A program made the translations under genes and the position numbers. Positions 44,378-57,125 of a stretch of DNA of 64,000 bases are shown one piece after another (within the stretch, counting starts at the first letter, position 1; each line of letters starts with the position of its first letter). Source of the stretch: Hericium rajendrae (taxonomy: Eukaryota; Basidiomycota; Agaricomycetes; Russulales; Hericiaceae); assembly GCA_033439255.1 (NCBI GenBank), contig CM065878.1, positions 868,001 to 932,000 on the forward strand, in the 5' to 3' direction. A model generated the notes under the pieces. That model saw nothing but the letters and a program-made list of their open reading frames with translations, did no database searches and was not told the origin of the DNA.

Positions 44378-46888
44378 ATGGCTAATACTGCGCTTAAGCA
44401 GGTAAGTATACGAGCCAGTCATCGTATCAAGCCCTTACCATCTCGGTAACGCGTGTTTAGGTTACCGCACCGGCAACACTACAACAAGCTCAGACGAATG
44501 CTCTGCTGACTCTCCTGAACCTGAACAGTCATGTCGAGCCAACGAGTGCATCTGGAGCGGCCCCGGGCAAGACGGCGTCCACCCTGAAAGTGCCTCATGC
44601 AGGACCGCTGGTATGGAAGATCCTGGTGTTGGACCAGCAGACAAAGGACGTCCTTGCGACCGTCCTACGAGTGCAGGATCTTCGAGACATTGGCGTAACT
44701 CTTCACGTGTAAGATTCTCCTACACTGTATTGCCTGCCTCACTGAACAAGTATCAGGCAGCTGCATTCATCACGCCCGCCATTACCTGATGTCCCTGCTG
44801 TGTACTTCGTGTCACCCACTCTCCAAAACATTCGACGAATAGCAGAAGACCTGGAAAAGGGTCTCTACGAGTCCTATCATTTGAACTTCTCAGAACCATT
44901 ATCTCGGTCGTTATTGGAGGAGCTAGCGGCGTCGGTGGCCAAGGACGGCACTGGCGAACTGGTAGAGGAGGTGCGTGGACTATAAGCTGAGGAAGAATGC
45001 GCATCTAACCACCACCCGCAGGTCGTTGACCAATATCTGTCCTTTATTGCTCCCTCTCCGTCCCTGTACTCTCTTCTGCCACCGCCTCCACCGCCAACTG
45101 TTGCTTCCGCTCAACCCCAAGCATCCTCGTCCCTCTCGTCATATGCAATCTTGAACTCGCCATCCTCGTCCGAGCAACAGATAGAGGCCGAGATCGAGCG
45201 AATAGCTAGCGGCCTGTTTAGTGTCGTCGCGACCATAGGTTCGCGCCTGCCTTATCCTGCGCAAAAGACATGCGACTGACAGAGTCTATAGGCCAGGTCC
45301 CCATTATCCGCTCACCGAAGGGCAACGCGGCCGAAATGATCGCGAAGAAACTCGAGCAGAAGATCCGGGACTCGATATTGACAGCCTCGCGTTCTCACAC
45401 TTCGTCTCTGTTCTCCCAAGACGCGACTGGACTCTCAAATCTCCAGCGACCCCGTGAGTAGCCGCCCACCTGGATCTTCGTTACGCTCACCTCCGTGCAG
45501 TCCTTCTTATTCTCGACAGAAACATCGACCTGGTTCCCATGATGGCGCATGGGTGGACATACCAGGCCCTCGTGTCCGACTGCCTCGAGATGAAGCTGAA
45601 CCGCGTGACGGTCGCGCACCCGCAGAAGAAAGCCTACGATCTTGACTCAAAGGACTTCTTCTGGGCGAAGAACGCGGCGAACCCGTTCCCGCAGGTCGCG
45701 GAGGACATCGACACCGAGCTGAACAAGTATAAGCAGGATGCGGCAGAGATCACGCGCTCGACGGGCGTGAGCGATGTGAACGACATCTCACAACTGTGGG
45801 TTCTATTTCTGTTTGGCAACTGCTGCTGTTCACCGAGAGAGGCTGCCTCGCAGGGATCTGTCGACGAATGCTTCTTATCTTAAGACGGCAATAACGCAGC
45901 TGCCAGAGCTGACTGCGCGGAAAGCCACGCTGGACACGCACATGAACATCGCTACTGCGCTGCTCGAGCAAATCAAAAAGCGCGGTTTGGATGAGCTCTT
46001 CAGCAAAGAGGAAGCAATCAACAAGCAGGTGGGTGCAGCGAAGCGATGTACAGGATTTGGCCATCTGACAGCAGCTTCGGCAGAACGTCGCAACGATGCT
46101 CGAGACCCTGCGCTCGTCCAAGGGCGAGGGCGAGCCAACGCCGCAGGACAAGTTGCGCCTTGTGCTCGTGTTCTACCTCTCGTCGCCCGACAACGCCATC
46201 TCGAAGGAGGACATCACGGAGCTCGAGAACGAACTGAAGAAGCTCGGCGCCGACATCGCAGCCTTCCAGTACGTCCGGCGGCTGCGCGAGATCTCGCGCA
46301 TGATCGTGCCGAGTGCGGTCGGGGGCAACGCGACGCCGGTCGTCGGCAGTGGCGGCGGACAGGGCGGCGAGCTGTTCAAAGGGTTCAGCTCGCTCGGCAA
46401 CCGGGTACGCCCCCTCTCATACATTTCCTGCACCTCCCGCTTACGCGCCACTGCAGCTCACAGACAGGTTCAAAGAGGGCGGCCTCGAGCACCTCATCTC
46501 GGGCGTGAAGAACTTTCTGCCGACGAACAAGCTGACGACCGTGACGCGCCTGACGGAGGCGCTCATGGACTCGTCCGCCGCGTCCAACCAGTCGCTGCAG
46601 GAGACGGACGAGTTCCTCTTTCTCGACCCGCGCGCGCCGCGGGGCGCCGCCGCGCACGGGTACGGCGCGTCGGGGCCTGCGGGCGGCGCGGGTGCGAGCC
46701 GGGCGCGGCGCATGGCGTTCCAGGACGGCGTGGTGTTCATGGTCGGCGGCGCGGGGTATGTCGAGTATGGCAATCTCGAGGAGTGGGCGGGCAAGACGGG
46801 GAAGCGGGTCACGTATGGCGGGACGGAGATCTGGGATCCGGAGGGGTTCGTGAGGACTCTGGAGGAGCTTGGTCGGGCGCAGTCGTGA
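44378..46888 (+). CDS. SLY1: Sec1/Munc18-family protein SLY1
   Basis: Nine exons: 44378-44401, 44461-44708, 44757-44970, 45022-45238, 45292-45453, 45501-45795, 45854-46028, 46084-46404, 46457-46888 (695 aa). Sly1 binds the syntaxin Sed5 and promotes SNARE assembly in ER-Golgi and intra-Golgi fusion. Family segments are clear: LVWKILVLDQQTKDVL, VPAVYFVSPTLQNI, YESYHLNFSEPLSR, QVPIIRSPKGNAAEMIAKKL, LLLILDRNIDLVPMMAHGWT, MNIATALLEQIKKRGLDELF, DKLRLVLVFYLS, SGVKNFLPTNKLTTVTRLTE and VFMVGGAGYVEYGNL. Size fits the family (yeast 666 aa). The first exon is only 24 nt (MANTALKQ). Confidence 0.95.
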
Positions 46889-47829
46889 GAGAGTAGGTGT
46901 GTGGCTCGGCCATGGACTGCGTCACCCTGATATTATTTGGAGTTGGTGAAGTTACTCTTTCGACGACTGTGTCTCTGTGCTTGTCTGCTTCGCCTTCTGC
47001 GCAGATCGGCGAGAAGTTGTGTTGTACGAAGGTGTGTGAGTTGCTGAAGTACATTTTCAACTGAACACCGCCGTTTTCTCCTGTATTCCAATGTCAGGTG
47101 AGCAAAGTGAATCCCCATTCTTTTCGAAGCATGCCTAGCCGCAATGTCCAAGTTCAAAAGCCTTCTCTTGGAGGCACTTAATCTGACGTTTGGCGTATGG
47201 CTCGTCTCGGCGGCATTGGGAGCATGGGGGACATGTTCTCCGCTTGTTCTTGCGCTGTCCGGTGGAGCCCTGCACCGTGACTCATGCAGTGCCGGCAATT
47301 ACTGCAAAGTACAGTTCGTCTGCCTCTTTTCATTTCGCCCACTGATTATTTTGGATCCACAGGCGTGTGCGGGCAATGAGCTGGGCTTACATCGGGCTGT
47401 AGGACAAATTCATGTCTGCGCCATCATTGTGCGTTCTCTCATCCACATATTCCTGACGCGCTACATAAGAGCGAAAGCTGTAATCTTAGCGCTCAGATCC
47501 TGTCAGAGACGCACACGCGGACAAGGCGTGTCTCAATAGACGCTGGATGTCGCGTTCATAATTTCACACGTACAGAGCTTCCTGAACAGTCTCCAGATAA
47601 GACGCTGAACGCAACTTTTACTCTCAAGTAAGGCCCCAGCATCGACGTGTCTGTCTATACATAGCATTTTTTCCAAGCGATCTACTCCGATCCGACCGAA
47701 AACTGTCATTGGATTTTCTAGGTCAATGTCTATCACAGTGGAGAGCAGTGACCCAAGGTACGCATATCCCAAAAACATTACGACGCTTTCTAGCATTCAG
47801 ATGACTTGTGAAGTGCCAATCCATGGTTG
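46889..47829. other. Intergenic; upstream part of the F-box/LRR duplication
   Basis: From about 47186 the sequence is duplicated at 19850-20367. Antiparallel ORFs (87-131 codons) overlap here, but none shows a domain. It presumably contains the promoter and perhaps a short first exon of the F-box gene. Confidence 0.45.
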
Positions 47830-49719
47830 CATTTATGCTCAGCCCGCCTCACCGTTCTCGATGATCCTTCGATCCCGTTCACCGAGGTGAAAAGCAAGTT
47901 TGCCCAGGAGCTCAGATGGCTGGAGGAGGCGAGGAGCGTCATCCGATCCCGGCTGAACACGCTGCCTCTCATCGCCCGACTTAGCCCGGAAGTGCTGGCC
48001 CACATATTCCGCCATCTAGCAGACATTGATGTGCCTCATGCGGTCGCGTGGCCGGAGAGAGTAAAGGAACATCTTGGGTGGATGAGGGTCACGCATGTCT
48101 GCCGATCATGGAGGATCGTTGCGCTGGATTATCCTGACCTGTGGGGACGAGGGGATATCTGTTCTCCTCGGTCATGGGCGGAGGAAAGATTCCGGCGATC
48201 CAAGGATGCCCCATTCGACGTTTGGTTTGATTGCTCATTTTCTCCCGGGACCAAACCCGGGACGCATATTTTCTCCTACGTACTTCACAACGCACATCGC
48301 ATTAGGTGCGCTGCCTTGGATACATCCACTTCCTGGGATGCTATGGACGGCTCCTGGCATGATTTACTCTCTTCGCCGGCTGCATCTCTGGAATCCTTTA
48401 CCTATCTGAATTCTGGATTTGGTACGTTCTGCACTCCGCTATATGAGGATCTACTAATCAATATTTGATGAGAAGGAAGAGACAGTCTCCCAGCCGATGT
48501 CTTCGACCGTAAGGCACCACGCCTCAAATCCCTCCGGCTACAGGGCACACTACTCCCATTCGAATCGCCTCTCTACGAGAACTTGGCTCACTTGCGTCTG
48601 GGACATCTAGGCAGACGCGATCCTGATTATCGAGGGCCGCCGCCATTCACTCGCGAGCAGTTTCTAGCCCTACTGCATCGGATGCCGAAACTAGAGTCAC
48701 TCATGCTGGAATATGGTGTAATACCTGGCAACTCTCCCGATGTCGAAAACTTCGAGCACGATGAGCAGGCGCTCTTGCCTACCCGCGGGCCCGTCGCCTT
48801 ATCCTCATTGCAGTTGCTAGAGCTACGTGATACTCAATCAAGTTGCGTTTGGATGGCAACGCAGCTGTCGATCCCCGCAGCAGCGTCAATTATAATTAGA
48901 CCCGAACGGCCGTACGCGGAGTACGAAGCAACTGGAAGAGCCTTCCTGCCGTTGTTGATGCGCCATTTGGGCACATGGGACTGCGCCGTGCAGCCTATCC
49001 AGACCATGTCATTCAAGTTAGCCCGTCAAAGCTGGAGATTCATCTGTTGGAAAGAACTCAATTATGGCGATATCGATCCTTGCGAGATGTACAAATTTGA
49101 CCACATTGATGGTATGAGCCCGGAGGAAGATGGATCCAAGCCGCCATGCTGCAATATATGGTCGAGCTCGGGCTCTAATGATATCACGATTGACGTCCTC
49201 GAGACACTAGTGCGTCCAGTCTTGAGCGAGGCCGCTACATGCAACATCCGAGTCCTCGATATCTGTGGAGCGGAGTCGCTGATTGGATGCACCGATTGGC
49301 TCGAGTTGTTCGCATCGTTCACAGCACTAGAGTCTTTCACCCTCGGTGACACAGCGGTCGCATCCAATTTTGTGCAGGTGTTCGGCCTCGACCTTACCCT
49401 CAATCTGGATACTTTCAGTACTGCAGGGGACATGCCTTATGCTTTATTCCCAAGCCTGCGCGTACTGATGTTTCGTAAAGTGGACTTCAGGCGCTTTGTG
49501 GATATTGCCGACGCCAGACTGTCTGAGCTCATGACGGAGTCACTGACCGAACGACTCACGATAAACACGAAGCTCGAGGAGATACGCTTAATCCAGTGCG
49601 AGTGGAACCAGCATTGGATAAATGCCGTTCGGCGAATAGGTCTCAAAGTGCTCTGCAAAGCACCGATATCATGGGGGAGCATGACACAGTCCCGTCGCCA
49701 GAGACAATGGATGCGGTAA
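47830..49719 (+). CDS. F-box/LRR-like protein, parent of the 20-kb truncated copy
   Basis: Exon 47830-48421 joins exon 48482-49719 (GTACGT donor; branch-like CTACTAAT in the intron). The first exon holds LNTLPLIARLSPEVLAHIFR plus a Trp-rich WMRVTHVCRSWRIVALDYPD, a clear F-box region. The second exon carries the Leu-rich domain shared with 20421-21595 and ends SRRQRQWMR. No in-frame ATG lies upstream in this exon before a stop at 47809, so the start must be in an unseen upstream exon or the gene is 5'-defective. The boundary 47830 is therefore approximate. Presumed SCF substrate adaptor. Confidence 0.65.
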
Positions 49720-50299
49720 CCTACATTCGCCAGAGACCGGAGCATGAGTCTGGATGGAAATTAATGTTACAATGACCATGGACAATGCAGTCTGTCGCAG
49801 TGAGAGGCGTGAAGACGAGCTATGCAATTGCCGCTGTACGCACCTTCCCTTATACCGCACTGGTGTGAAGCGTCAGATACGACGATCCTGAAGCACGAAG
49901 GTTGAGTCCAGGATCTACTCTGCCCTCGGGAGACTATGTAAAGCTCGTCAGTTGAGAGGGCTGCGCGCGGACGATAGCCGCGCGGGCAGTCATCGAATTA
50001 TTCTTTTTCCTTTTTTTTTTTGAATCCCTATAACATTGAGTGATCCTAAACAGGGAGTCTTTTTACTTGAGAAATAGTGAAGCTTTACAACATAATTGCT
50101 CCCCCCGCGTGCACGAACACGGGACGAGCACCGGCCTATAGAACAAATCGGGCATAGGGAGCAGGTTGGGAGGGAGTAGGTAGGCTAGTCGGATTCGGAG
50201 TGGCGCAATAGGCCCGCGCCTTCCTGTCAAAAGAAGTCACGAGATGTTCAGAATAACACGGAGGTGCGTTAGCGACGAAGTACACAAAGCACATATCCT
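49720..50299. other. Intergenic
   Basis: No gene seen. It contains a T-rich tract (50005-50021) and AT-rich sequence. Confidence 0.5.
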
Positions 50300-51600
50300 C
50301 TACGACGCTTCAATTCGTTCCCCCTCGAGACCTCAAACAGTCCCATCGTTCATCATGGAGCCCCGATTCCTGCGATTTCTGGGAAACATCACGGTGTTGC
50401 GGCATTCGCGTCGCTCGCGACGTTGTGCCGATGTGACTCTCGGCCTTGTCAGGTTGGGCATATCCGTTGTCTGTAGCACGTCGTTTACGCTGATCTCGCC
50501 CATTAACTGCTGCATCTTCTGCAGACCCCTTTTCTCCCTCGATTAGGTATGTGTGAGAACGTTTAGGTGGGATGGTACGTGTGAAAACGACATTCTTGCA
50601 ATGCCCGTCATTTCCGCCACTAGTAGAATTGCACCTCTCGGTTTCGTTCAACTTGTCTGTCACGGTGCCATTATTGACATGAAGTTGATTGCGTTCGGAG
50701 CGACTATGGTCACCAGCGGCTTCCATGATGAGGCTAGGCTTTCCACCCATGTGTCGAAACTCCATGTCAGGTATTATTCGAGGCACCGCTCGTGAGACCA
50801 TCGATGTCGGTAGGGTGGACGAATTGGCAGGGTCTGCCGGCCTTTGGGCAGGAGAAGTCGCAGCTCTCGGGCCCCTTTCCCTACAGGTGGAATCAGAATC
50901 TTCTGCAGGGGCGTGGCATCCTGGCCACCCAGGTCCGGTGAGGTGGTCCAAATTATATGGAGTCATGGCGGAAAAGTCGGGCTGCTCGGCACAAGTCGTC
51001 AGCCAACGCTACGTAGATACTATGAAGCTGGACATACTGTAATAACAACTGAACGATGAATAGGAGGGGAAATTGTGAATGGTGTTGAAGCGACCTCGGG
51101 AGGCCCTTTTTGTACCTGACGACCCATCGTGGCGAGCAGCTTCGAACATACTTATGATAGTACACAGGTAGCCACGTTGTCCGGCCGAACGCCACGCCAT
51201 TATAAAAGGGAAAGCGTAGGGACACTGTGAAGACAAGTGCGGCGGATAGTTGCATCCAGAACAACAGGCAGTGAAGTGTACATGCGGTTTGACAGCCCAC
51301 ATAGCCATTGACAAGACCCTGGCTCGCAGACAAGACACCTCACGGCCGTAGGGCCCTGAAGCTATGTCCGAATCGCGTACAGACTGAAAGAGGACATAGC
51401 TTCGTCGAGACAACTCAACTGAAACGGAGGCCTGTCTTGAGTGTGGTCTGAGCTCAGACTGTCTTCACAGGCGTACCTTCATCAACGCTTGCGCGATCTA
51501 ACGGTTAGGACTGTCTCCACGTCCGACACCGTGAAGAGGACCTACGTAAACATGAGTTAGTGAAAGACAAGTTTCGCTCGCCGTCGCCTGAAAAGCCGTA
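50300..51600 (-). pseudogene. Copy A of a tandem pair of uncharacterised, probably membrane-protein genes
   Basis: It aligns with 52735-53270 over its 5' half (51060-51590). The shared minus-strand frame contains a hydrophobic stretch (LLFWMQLSAALVFTVSLRFP, then FYNGVAFGRTTW, YYHKYVRSCSPRW). Downstream a long hydrophilic frame ends at 50310 and would be a cytosolic tail. No complete splice model could be built from the visible signals, and several frames carry stops, so it may be decaying. The layout (hydrophobic core plus charged tail) recalls basidiomycete-specific multi-TM families, without proof. Confidence 0.35.
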
Positions 51601-52079
51601 CCAGGCGTTGGGCGGCTGACTGACCAGCGGCTAGACTGGTGACGAGTCTCTAGTACACAACGAGGGAGGGAGAGGTTGTGTATAACCAGTGGCAGCGGAG
51701 GACGGGCGTGGAGGACGGGCCAAAGAGCCCAACTGCGAAGCGGACCGCATACGCGCCGAAGCGGGCGGGCATGGTGGGGGGAAAGGCGAGGTAATATTTG
51801 GTGGACGGAATTGTATAAAGGGCGGGGGACTGGGACTCGATAGTGCTCTTGCTTGCTTGTCTTGCAGTCACTGTTATTCATTGTCGGTCCCTTACAGATG
51901 AACTTTCCTCGATTACTTAGCTGCGATCGTTGACGTTCACTTGGCTGGCAGTATATCATCAACCTCCAGAAAGCTGCACTCATGAGATGGTGCACGATCA
52001 CGATACAATATGCAATATTATAAAGGTAAGCTAACGATGGAGTACACGAGTTTCTGAACCTCTATGCTGCTTCGAATCG
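51601..52079. other. Spacer between the tandem copies
   Basis: It contains a short minus ORF with ATG at 51770 (MPARFGAYAVRFAVGLF), possibly a relic exon; nothing else is visible. Confidence 0.35.
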
Positions 52080-53275
52080 CTCCAGATAATATGTTATTTT
52101 GCATCTTGAGCAGTGTCTTCCACAACCTCCGATTCCTGTGCGACCGGGGAAACCGTTTCATCGCGAGGTCCCAGTACAGGTTCGTGGTTCACTGCATGAT
52201 CGCCTAACGTAGCCCGCCGAGCAGCAGGGGATCTCACTAGCTCTTTCTGGGACTCCGATCGCTGCGTCTGGGAGCGTCTTATTAGCTTGCGAGGGAGATC
52301 CCAGTGTAGTCGTTGACGGGGACGTGTTCCGTCCGATTCTTTGCTACTGTCCTGCTCCCCTCGATCTATATCACCCTGCGCTTCGTCCACAGGACAGCTA
52401 CTCTTGCCATCCTGAGTGGATTCGTCTCCCTTTTCCAACTCCTTCTCAGATGTATCGGAATCGATCCTTGGGCTAGGTGACTGGATTCGAATATTAATGC
52501 TAGAAGTCGGAGACCGGCTGCCCTCACTGCAGGAAGAATGTGAATTTTCTGCCCAGGGGGAGTATGGCAGTTCTGCTCACCGGCGCTCGGAATCTGTAAG
52601 AGGCACCTCAAGTTGAGACATGGCGGAGAGATCAAAGCAGTCGGCACGAGCTGCTCGCCCAGATCATCAGTCCTGGCACAACGCCAATTAACAAGATGCT
52701 GGCACGTACTGTAAACAATTTGACGATGGCTAGGCGGGGGAATTCTGAATGGTGTTGAAGCGACCTCGGAGGCCCTTCTTATACCTGACGACACGCCGTG
52801 GCGAACAGCCACGAACATACTTATGATAGTACATAGGTGGCCACGGTGTCCGGCCGAACGCCACGCCATTATAGAGAGAAAATGTACGAGACACTGCGAA
52901 GACAAGCGTGGCGAATAGTCGCATCCAGAACAAGGGGCCCCAGTGTACGGTCTGACAGCCCACGAAGCCATCAATAGGACTCTGGTTCGCAGACAGGGCG
53001 CATCACGGCAGTCGAGGGCCCTGGAGTGAAGCTGTGTCTGATTCGGCGTACAGGCTAAACAGAAATGGGACACACCTTCGTCGAGACAACTCGACTGAAA
53101 CGACGGACCTGTTTTAACTGACGGCTCACACGTTACATAACTGTCTTCGCAGACATACCTCCATTGACGCCTTGTGTACGGTCTGACAGGCAGAACAACC
53201 ATCGCATCTGGTGTCGTGAATAGGATCTACGTACACACGACTTAGTGAAAGACGAGGCGCCCGCCACACTGCCCT
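52080..53275 (-). pseudogene. Copy B of the tandem uncharacterised pair
   Basis: This is homologous to copy A from 53275 to about 52735. The shared frame reads GPLFWMRLFATLVFAVSRTF, then SLYNGVAFGRTPW, YYHKYVRGCSPRR. A hydrophilic tail frame (KSSCPVDEAQGDIDRGEQD) ends at 52094, in the same place relative to the hydrophobic part as in copy A but with unrelated sequence. The upstream shared segment reads LFTTPDAMVVL in B and LFTVSDVETVL in A, which suggests former coding constraint. Complete gene structure not resolved. Confidence 0.35.
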
Positions 53276-53541
53276 ACATGCATGTCAGAACGCCCAACCC
53301 AATCAAGAACTCAGACGCATCTCCAAAAAACCTCAATCCCACACACTCACACAAAATTTGAAAATCATGTCATTCAAATCGTGCCAAGAGTGGGGAATCA
53401 TGCAGTGCGGTTCGAATTACGGTATCATATACTCTTTAAATAACTCTGCGATGCTATGGTATGCGTGCGTGCGGCAAGTAAACTTCTATAAATATGCAAT
53501 ATCGATGCTACAAAACCAAAACCAAAACCGAACAAGAAACG

Positions 53542-54915
53542 CTACCGCGCCCGCAAATCCGCCGGTAAGCTCGCCCGCTTCGCGCGCGGGTTGTCCGCCG
53601 GCACAGCCCACGTCCCAGCATCAGGCGGCGGTGTAAAGTACGGCGCGCCATACGGCTGCGTGCGCGGCGAGGTGGGCGCGGGCGTGGGTGGTGAGGGGGA
53701 TGTGTGGTGACAAAGGATCGACGACAGGCGGCGTGGTGGCGTAGGCAGCGAGGGCGAGCGCAGGCCTGCGGCGCGGGTCGCGGGGGCGACGATGGACGAT
53801 AGGCGGCGCGTCGGCGCACTCGCGCGGCGGGAAGGCGCGTCCTTCCCCGCGGGCGGGAGCAGGATCGACGACATGCGGCGCGGCCGCTCTGGTGTGGGAG
53901 TAGAGGGGGCCTGTGCGCCGGACGCGGATGACGTGGGCGAGATGTCGACCGGGAGCGCGAGCGGGGAGATGCTCGGCGTCGGCGGCAGGAATTGGGGAGG
54001 CCCCGCGGCAGGTGACGTGCCCTTGCGCTGCAACCCCGGGCGCGCCAGGGTATCGCCCGTCTTTGAGCGGCGTAGGCGCCAACCGAACCGGCCGCGTTCG
54101 GGCTGCGTTTGCGTTGACGCGGGCGGGTGCTCAGCGGCTTCTTCGGCCGCGACGTCCTCCGTGACCGTCTGCGTCACGAGCGCGGGCTCCTTGTGCCCGT
54201 TAAACGTGAGCGCACGCGCTAGAGGCGGCTTACGCTCGCCGAACTCGGAGACGGACGCCTCCATGCTGCCGAGGGAAGCGCGCTTGTTGCGTCCGTTCGA
54301 AAACACCCTCGTCATGCGCATGATGCTCGGGCTGCGCGCGGAAGGGGACGGGTGCGCGGGAGGAGAGGGGTGCGCGGACGACTCCGCGCAGGACGGGCCC
54401 GGAGTAGAATTGTCCTGCGTCGGCTTTGGCGGAGAAGGCGAGCGGTGGCGCGGCTTCACGGCGCGCAGGCGGTCCGCGAGCGCGTTCGCCATGACGGTCG
54501 GCGAGGGCGGCTCGGTGAAGGAGACGCGACGCGCGGCGTTTGTGATCATCGGGCGCAGCTTGGCCTTTGCGAAACCGGGCTTCTGGAAGGGTTCCGGGAG
54601 TGGCGTGTCGACGTCCCCATCAGGGTTGGAAGAGCCGGAGGCGGAAGTGGATTTGGCGGAGCCCGAGGCGCTGGGAGTCGATACGCCGTGGTGCTCGCGT
54701 AGAAGGCGGAGGTCGTCAATCGTGAGGGGTTTATGGGGAGGAGGGGGGAAGAGGACGTTGTACCAGACTGATAGGACACTCTGTAATGGTGCAAGTTAGT
54801 GCTTAAAAACCGAAAACAGAATGAGGTAACGTACGGTGGCCATGCCCGCGGTGCCGACAATAAACGCCAGGATTGCGACGAAGAAAGACCTCTTGCCAGC
54901 GTTGGAAACGTCCAT
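53542..54915 (-). CDS. N-terminally membrane-anchored, Ser/Pro-rich 439-aa protein
   Basis: Exons 54835-54915 and 53542-54780, joined in frame over a 54-nt intron. The first 27 residues (MDVSNAGKRSFFVAILAFIV...) contain one transmembrane helix; the sequence continues SVLSVWYNVLFPPPPHKPLT. The remainder is disordered, with conserved-looking patches RRVSFTEPPSPTVMANALAD, RRLSSI repeats (RRMSSIL, RRLSSIV, RRLSSIL) and RRSKTGDTL. The R-R-x-S repeats are basophilic-kinase-type sites. It probably is a cytosol-facing ER or plasma-membrane-anchored scaffold; function unknown. The start is chosen as the first ATG after a likely 5' UTR. Confidence 0.65.
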
Positions 54916-57102
54916 GTTCGTCTGAGCGCCTGCAGATATGGGGATCGAGGTGACCGAGAAACCGAAAATTAAAGCGGATCTGATGTGGACGTTGACAAGA
55001 AGACGTCGACACTGGTCGCAACACTGTGGTCGTAGACTCTGTCCTTCGCCAGGAAGGTAGTTGGGATTATCCTTCTGGTTGCTCGAATCAGGAGGAGCTA
55101 TAGCTGGTATGCGTGGTGTATACAGTAGGGGTATGGTGCAAGAAATTGAGAGGGAAAAGAATTTCATAGCTGTATAACACGCCAGTTTTATAGCTGATCC
55201 CGCCTGTTACACCGGCGGGTGCGGAAGAGTCTTGGGTACGGGTTCGGTTTCGGGTCGGCGGTGAGTGAGGTGCGGAAGACGACAACTGAATGCCGCGGCG
55301 CTGGATTTGGGGGAAGAGCGGTGCAGAGGATAAGGTAGACGAGTCTCCGCGAAACTAAGATTCCCGCTCCGCGTGCAAGGATAGATGCGAGTCGCGAGAT
55401 GGCACGGATGCGTACCAGAGACGAGCGGGACGGGCGCGGGGCTATATAGCGCGTGTCTCAGAGGCGGATGAGGCCACTCTGCGCTCGTGCACGCGAGCAG
55501 GCGAGCGGTTTCTTTTCTGTAGTGGGCCGGGCTTTGTTGTGCGCGGACGCGGGGACAGAAAGAGGAAAAGAAACATGGTACGATGGGAGGATGGCAGACA
55601 CCATAATAAACAGACCACAGGCGCGCATCTGCAAATCAGCCCATTCACTCTCGGCGCTAACGTAAGCGCTCTTCACTCATCCTCGTCCTGCGGCCGTCCC
55701 TCAACCTTCCGTCCATTTCCTCGTCCCCCTCGCACATGCCGGTCTGTTTAGACTTGTGAAAACCAGTTATCCGCCGCATGTGGGCAACTTTCTAGTGAGG
55801 GTACCTCCAGCGCTTCAAAGCCCGTGATTATCATCCTTTGTTCCCTTACAACCGCAATCGAACCGGAATTATCACTGTCGGCACCGCGGTACGCGTCACC
55901 GTTCCCGTTCCCGTTCCCTGAGAAAGCCAGCCGTGGCCCATCGCTGCCCACCAGCACATTAGCCGCTATATTACTTACACGTCTCGCCTCGCAGTTCCCG
56001 CCCTGCGCGCCTGATATCTAACGTCAGGCTCAACGAACTTTCATCGAAATCGATCGTGCAATCTTCATGATCATCTCAGGCTGATTCACACCTACTCACG
56101 AACGTTAATATGTGCGTCGCATGTTCCCAGTCATCGAAAACTTCCTGCTCGCGTACCATAAGCCGCCGCCCGTCATCCCCCGTACGCGCCACGATTTTAT
56201 ACCACCAGCCTCCCGTCATACAAAGGAGCAACGCTAGTCCGCTTTGACTTTCCTTACGCCTCTTGCTTTTATCGCTCACGCATGCACACCAGCCTAAACA
56301 GCGTCTCACGTCTGCGCAATCGCGAGGCGCGAACGCGTGTGTCAGCGGGTTGAGGGTCATCGTGCCTGGGCGTCGCGTTTCCCGCTTGTCGCATTGCCGA
56401 CGAAGTGCTGCAGCTCGGGCACGGGGACCACTGCCGCCTGCCCGCCCGACCCGTGTTCAGTGCCTAGCGAGCTCGCAGCTACTGTGCGTTTTTCTACGCT
56501 GTTCCGTGTCGGCTACATTTTGTGTTTCATCATTAAATATAATATTAGTTCGCACAGAGCTTTGCCCTGGTAACGACATCGCCCGACCTGAGTGTGCCCT
56601 TCCCGCCCGAGCCCGCTTCCAAGGACGTTCTCCGAATGACTGCGCCTAGCTTCTGACACAACTATGTCTGGATAGATACATAGTCGGTCTTGAGATTCCA
56701 GCCAGAGTCCTGCATGCCCCCAATTCTCGTAGTAAGTTGATCCAGGACTAGCTCTTTGGCGAGTACTTATTGACCATGTACGAGACCGAAGGGCGGGAAA
56801 ACGGAATCAGCGGGGCCTTCTATACCATCCTCTGATCCATTTCGTAGTTTTTCCACCCCAAACACATAAGACAATGTCAAAAAAGCTATAATCGAGTGCC
56901 GCGAGACGAATAGATGAAAAATAAAGCAAATAGAGCTGAGCAATACTGTAGCGCGGCCTCTGTGAACAGGCAGAGGAAAAGTTGACGACGCGCTGGGAGA
57001 GATTTCCCACGCTCCTTGACTTCTCCTCCTGCCTCGCGCGACAATCTTGCAGTACGCTTTTGAAGTTCTTCATCCACCATCGGGGATCCCGTTCGGAAAT
57101 AG
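54916..57102. other. About 2.2-kb region without a recognised gene
   Basis: The 5' flank of the 439-aa gene, then mixed sequence with short ORFs on both strands, none with a family signature. A CT/GC-rich ORF at 56263-56649 has no visible domain. Confidence 0.45.
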
Positions 57103-57111
57103 AAAAAAAAA
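57103..57111 (-). terminator. RNA polymerase III terminator of tRNA-Asn
   Basis: Nine A on the plus strand are T9 on the minus strand, 15-23 nt downstream of the tRNA 3' end. Confidence 0.75.
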
Positions 57112-57125
57112 TACAAGCTGCTTTC

